Positions 41,435 through 64,000 of a stretch of 64,000 nucleotides of DNA are shown in pieces. Within the stretch, counting starts at the first letter, position 1. Every line of letters begins with the position of its first letter. A program made the position numbers and the translations under genes. Location of the stretch: assembly GCF_027580225.2 (NCBI RefSeq), contig NC_073361.2:24322001-24386000 (forward strand), in the 5' to 3' direction. A model generated the notes under the pieces. The model was not told the DNA's origin. It searched no databases and saw only the letters and a program-made list of their open reading frames with translations. Origin of the DNA: Misgurnus anguillicaudatus (lineage: Eukaryota > Chordata > Actinopteri > Cypriniformes > Cobitidae).

Positions 41435-42301
41435 ACTTTTCCCTCAGGTTACAAAGTGCAGAAGGCCATGTCAGGTCATGCTTAATAATTAACCCCTTAG
41501 CGATCCTTTCTGATTGTTTAATTAAACTGATCTCATTTCTGATTCAATTTTGCTATTTAATGAGATTATCACATTATTTTCACATTTCATCTGTAAGGAC
41601 TTGGTTATGACCACACAAAAAATTAGGATACACACACGAACCTCACTAAAGATCCCGCTTGGCGAAAATCTAATACACGTACGCTACAGAAATGGACCCA
41701 AAATTAGCACATAATTTAGTTTTCTCATTAAAAATGAAAAAGTCTATTAAAAAAAAAAAACGTAACCATGAAATGTGCATATTCATTAATGGAAGATTGT
41801 ATCATTCAGACAGACATGACATGCCATCTTTAAACCCTGTTCCCAAAAAACATCACATCACAACCACTGATAAAAACCAACCGTCGACTTTAAAAGCACC
41901 AACTTCACTCAATGCAGGAGGCTGACATGATTCACTCGTTATAAAAAGTCAAATATATCTACATAGCTTAAGATTAAGTCATTTAAAAAGAGGACGAGTA
42001 CTTCACATTTTAGCTAGTCTGTACGCAAGCGAGGCTGTTTTCCAGCAAATAAAAGGGTTAAAAGCAAAAGAGATACGAAAAGTAAAATCCAAACATAAAA
42101 CCGTCTCCGGGTAAAATCCTGTACTCGCTGCCCGGTTAGCATTCACTTCGGGGAAAATGTCCCGGTTTAAGTGTTTTAGAAAGCTGGGGTTTTAAATGCT
42201 GGCTACAGATGACGAATCCAGGTGGTAAGAATTTAAGCGCTTTATCCAATAGCGTGGCTTGCAGAGGAGGAGTCTAGAGAGTGGGCGTGGCCAGGTGGGT
42301 C
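41435..42301 (-). other. zmynd11: zmynd11 3' UTR, proximal part
   Basis: Unique sequence directly after the zmynd11 stop. Likely transcribed; no other feature. Confidence 0.55.
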
Positions 42302-62087
<19,786 letters not shown>

Positions 62088-62103
62088 CGTAGCCAGTTCT
62101 GAC

Positions 62104-62402
62104 CTGTATAGCAAACAAGAGACACCTGCTTCAAACTCATGGTTTCCAAAACCAGATGCTACCCGTGGTAAACAAACTACAGGATTGAGAGCTCAAGTCC
62201 TTGCATATCAAAGAGCAAAATGCAAATATTTGTTAGTTTTGACAGTGAGGGTATCAAATTACGCACCATGGCTCTGAGGACCACACTTTCTGAACGACTG
62301 ATCAATCAATTTTCCCTTTGAAAAGTGCCATCACAATTATAACACAAACAGCCACAAAAGAAATACCACTGAAACTGACAAGTATATTTATATGGCTTTT
62401 CT
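62104..62402. other. zmynd11 first intron, start
   Basis: Begins at the acceptor of the first coding exon (minus strand). Nothing else seen. Confidence 0.6.
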
Positions 62403-62810
62403 TTAAAGGGGACATTTCACAAGACTTTTTTTAAGATTTAAAATAAGTTACTGGTGTCCCCAGAGTATGTATGTAAAGCTCAAAATACCATATAGATAAT
62501 TTATTATAGCATGTTAAAATTGGCCCTTTGTAGGTGTGAGAAAAAATGTGCCATTTAAAATGCAAATGAGCTGATCTCTGAACTAAATAGCAGTGCCGTG
62601 GCTGGATAGTGCAGATTAAGGGGAGGCATTATCACTTTCTGACATCACAAGGGAAGCCAAATTTGTATGACCTATTTTTTCACATGCTTGCAGAGAATGG
62701 TTTAACAGAACTAAGTTACTGGGTTGATCTCTTTCACATTTTTTAGGTTGATACAATCTCTTGGGCACTTAAACATGGAAAAAGTCAGATTTTCATGATG
62801 TCTACTTTAA
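62403..62810. mobile_element. ttaaaggggacatttcacaa element
   Basis: 408 bp, ends ttaaaggggacat and atgtctactttaa; relative of 35148-35541. Confidence 0.85.
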
Positions 62811-63167
62811 ACCTTTTCTGGTATTTTCATGATAATAAAGAATATGTATAATGATTCTGTTTGACAAGTGTTGCTTTTTCAAATGCATGTTTATAAACGA
62901 ATCAAACTAACACTGATTTTAGATTAATAAGAACCTCATACTGGATCAAAAAGCCGTAGTACATGAAAGAGCATTACATAACATCGCCTTTGCAATTCAG
63001 AATCAATAATAAAGTATATTAACTTCGTGTCACGATTTATGGTTACACCCCTAGACAACAGGCTTTATTTAACTTCATCTAAATGTGTCTGTAAAAACTT
63101 AGTAAGATTTACTATTTTCTACATAACGTAAAGAAAAAAAATCTGTGAAAATATAATCTTGATATCT

Positions 63168-64000
63168 TTAAAGGATTAGTCAATTTTCTTAAAAAAAAAA
63201 TCCAGATAATTTACTCACAACCATGTCATACAAAATGTTGATGTCTTTCTTTGTTCAGTCGAGAAGAAATTATGTTTTTTGAGGAAAACATTGCAGGATT
63301 TTTCTCATTTTAATGGACTTTAATAGAGCCCAACACTTAATACTTAACTCAACACTTAACAGTTTTTTTCAGTTTCAAAGGACTATAAATGATCCCAAAC
63401 GAGGCATAAGGGTCTTATCTAGCGAAACGATTGTCATTTTTGACAAGAAAAATAAAAAATATCCACTTTTGGACCACAACTTTTCGTCTAGGTCCGATCC
63501 AGCGCTACCTAACGTAAATGCGTAGTGATGTAGGGAGGTCACATGTTACATATATAAAACGCACATTTACGGACCATTTTAAACAATAAACTGACCCAAA
63601 GACATTAATTAGTATCATTCCACATACAACAACGTAGGAACGGTCCTCTTTCAACACACTTGTAAACACTGGAGCGGAGTTTCGCGTTCGTCCTCTGTGA
63701 CCTCTTGACGTCATGAAGTATTGTGTGAGGTCACGCTGTTGTTTCAGGACCGGACCTGGACGGGAAGTTGTGGTTTGGAGGTGTATATTTGTTGTTTTTC
63801 TTGTCAAGGGTGACACTCGTTTCGCTATGTGGGACCCTTGTGCCTCGTTTGGGATCGTTTGGAGTCCTTTGAAACTCCGTTGAAAAAAACTGTTAAGTGT
63901 TGAGTTAAGTATTAAGTGTTGGGCTCTATTAAAGTCCATTAAAATGAGAAAAATCCTGCAATGTTTTCCTCAAAAAACATAATTTCTTCTCGACTGAACA
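63168..64000. mobile_element. long palindromic element, cut by window end
   Basis: Starts ttaaaggattagtcaatttt, same family as 42530-43444. About 80 nt of the right arm lie outside. Confidence 0.9.

Overview
This window is vertebrate, intron-rich DNA from a ray-finned fish. The order Cypriniformes (carps, minnows, loaches) is the best guess. All introns I placed are GT-AG, and the introns and intergenic DNA are packed with short palindromic elements of kinds I associate with cypriniform genomes, such as the one ending TTAAAGGGATAGTTCACCC. The species cannot be fixed from sequence alone.

Two genes lie tail to tail. On the plus strand, positions 16-37021 hold 27 coding exons of a disco-interacting protein 2 gene, called dip2c. 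Their reading frame stays open across all 26 splice junctions (3411 nt, 1136 codons plus stop). Against a family length of about 1556 residues, roughly the last 1136 are here; the N-terminal DMAP1-binding region and the start of the first adenylate-forming domain lie left of the window. On the minus strand, positions 62087-42302 hold a complete zmynd11 (BS69) coding region: 14 coding exons, 1920 nt, 639 residues. It reads winged-helix-like N terminus, PHD finger, bromodomain, linker zinc finger, PWWP, coiled coil, MYND finger. Its first coding exon has 16 nt of 5' UTR after a splice acceptor, so the promoter lies right of the window. The DIP2C-ZMYND11 convergent pair is also the human 10p15.3 arrangement, and this is the main reason for choosing the C paralog.

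Region by region: 1-12900 encodes the remainder of the first adenylate-forming domain of dip2c; 15380-37021 the bridge and second adenylate-forming domain; 37022-39100 is its probable 3' UTR; 39100-42301 is the probable 3' UTR and repeat-rich tail of zmynd11; 42302-62103 is zmynd11; 62104-64000 is its first intron. Introns hold nested inverted-repeat transposons, tRNA-derived SINE fragments, a 1.5 kb tandem array with embedded TTTC runs (24918-26385), and one element that still carries what looks like a transposon coding exon (53247-53425).

The most interesting points are a 30-nt in-frame candidate microexon in dip2c (27970-27999) with TGC motifs before its acceptor; an 18-bp coding minisatellite that lengthens zmynd11 after the PWWP domain; a (GA)n run that acts as the polypyrimidine tract of a zmynd11 bromodomain exon; and a set of structurally unrelated palindromic elements that share TTAAAGG...CCTTTAA ends. 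I found no protein-coding gene besides these two, and no prokaryotic-type system.
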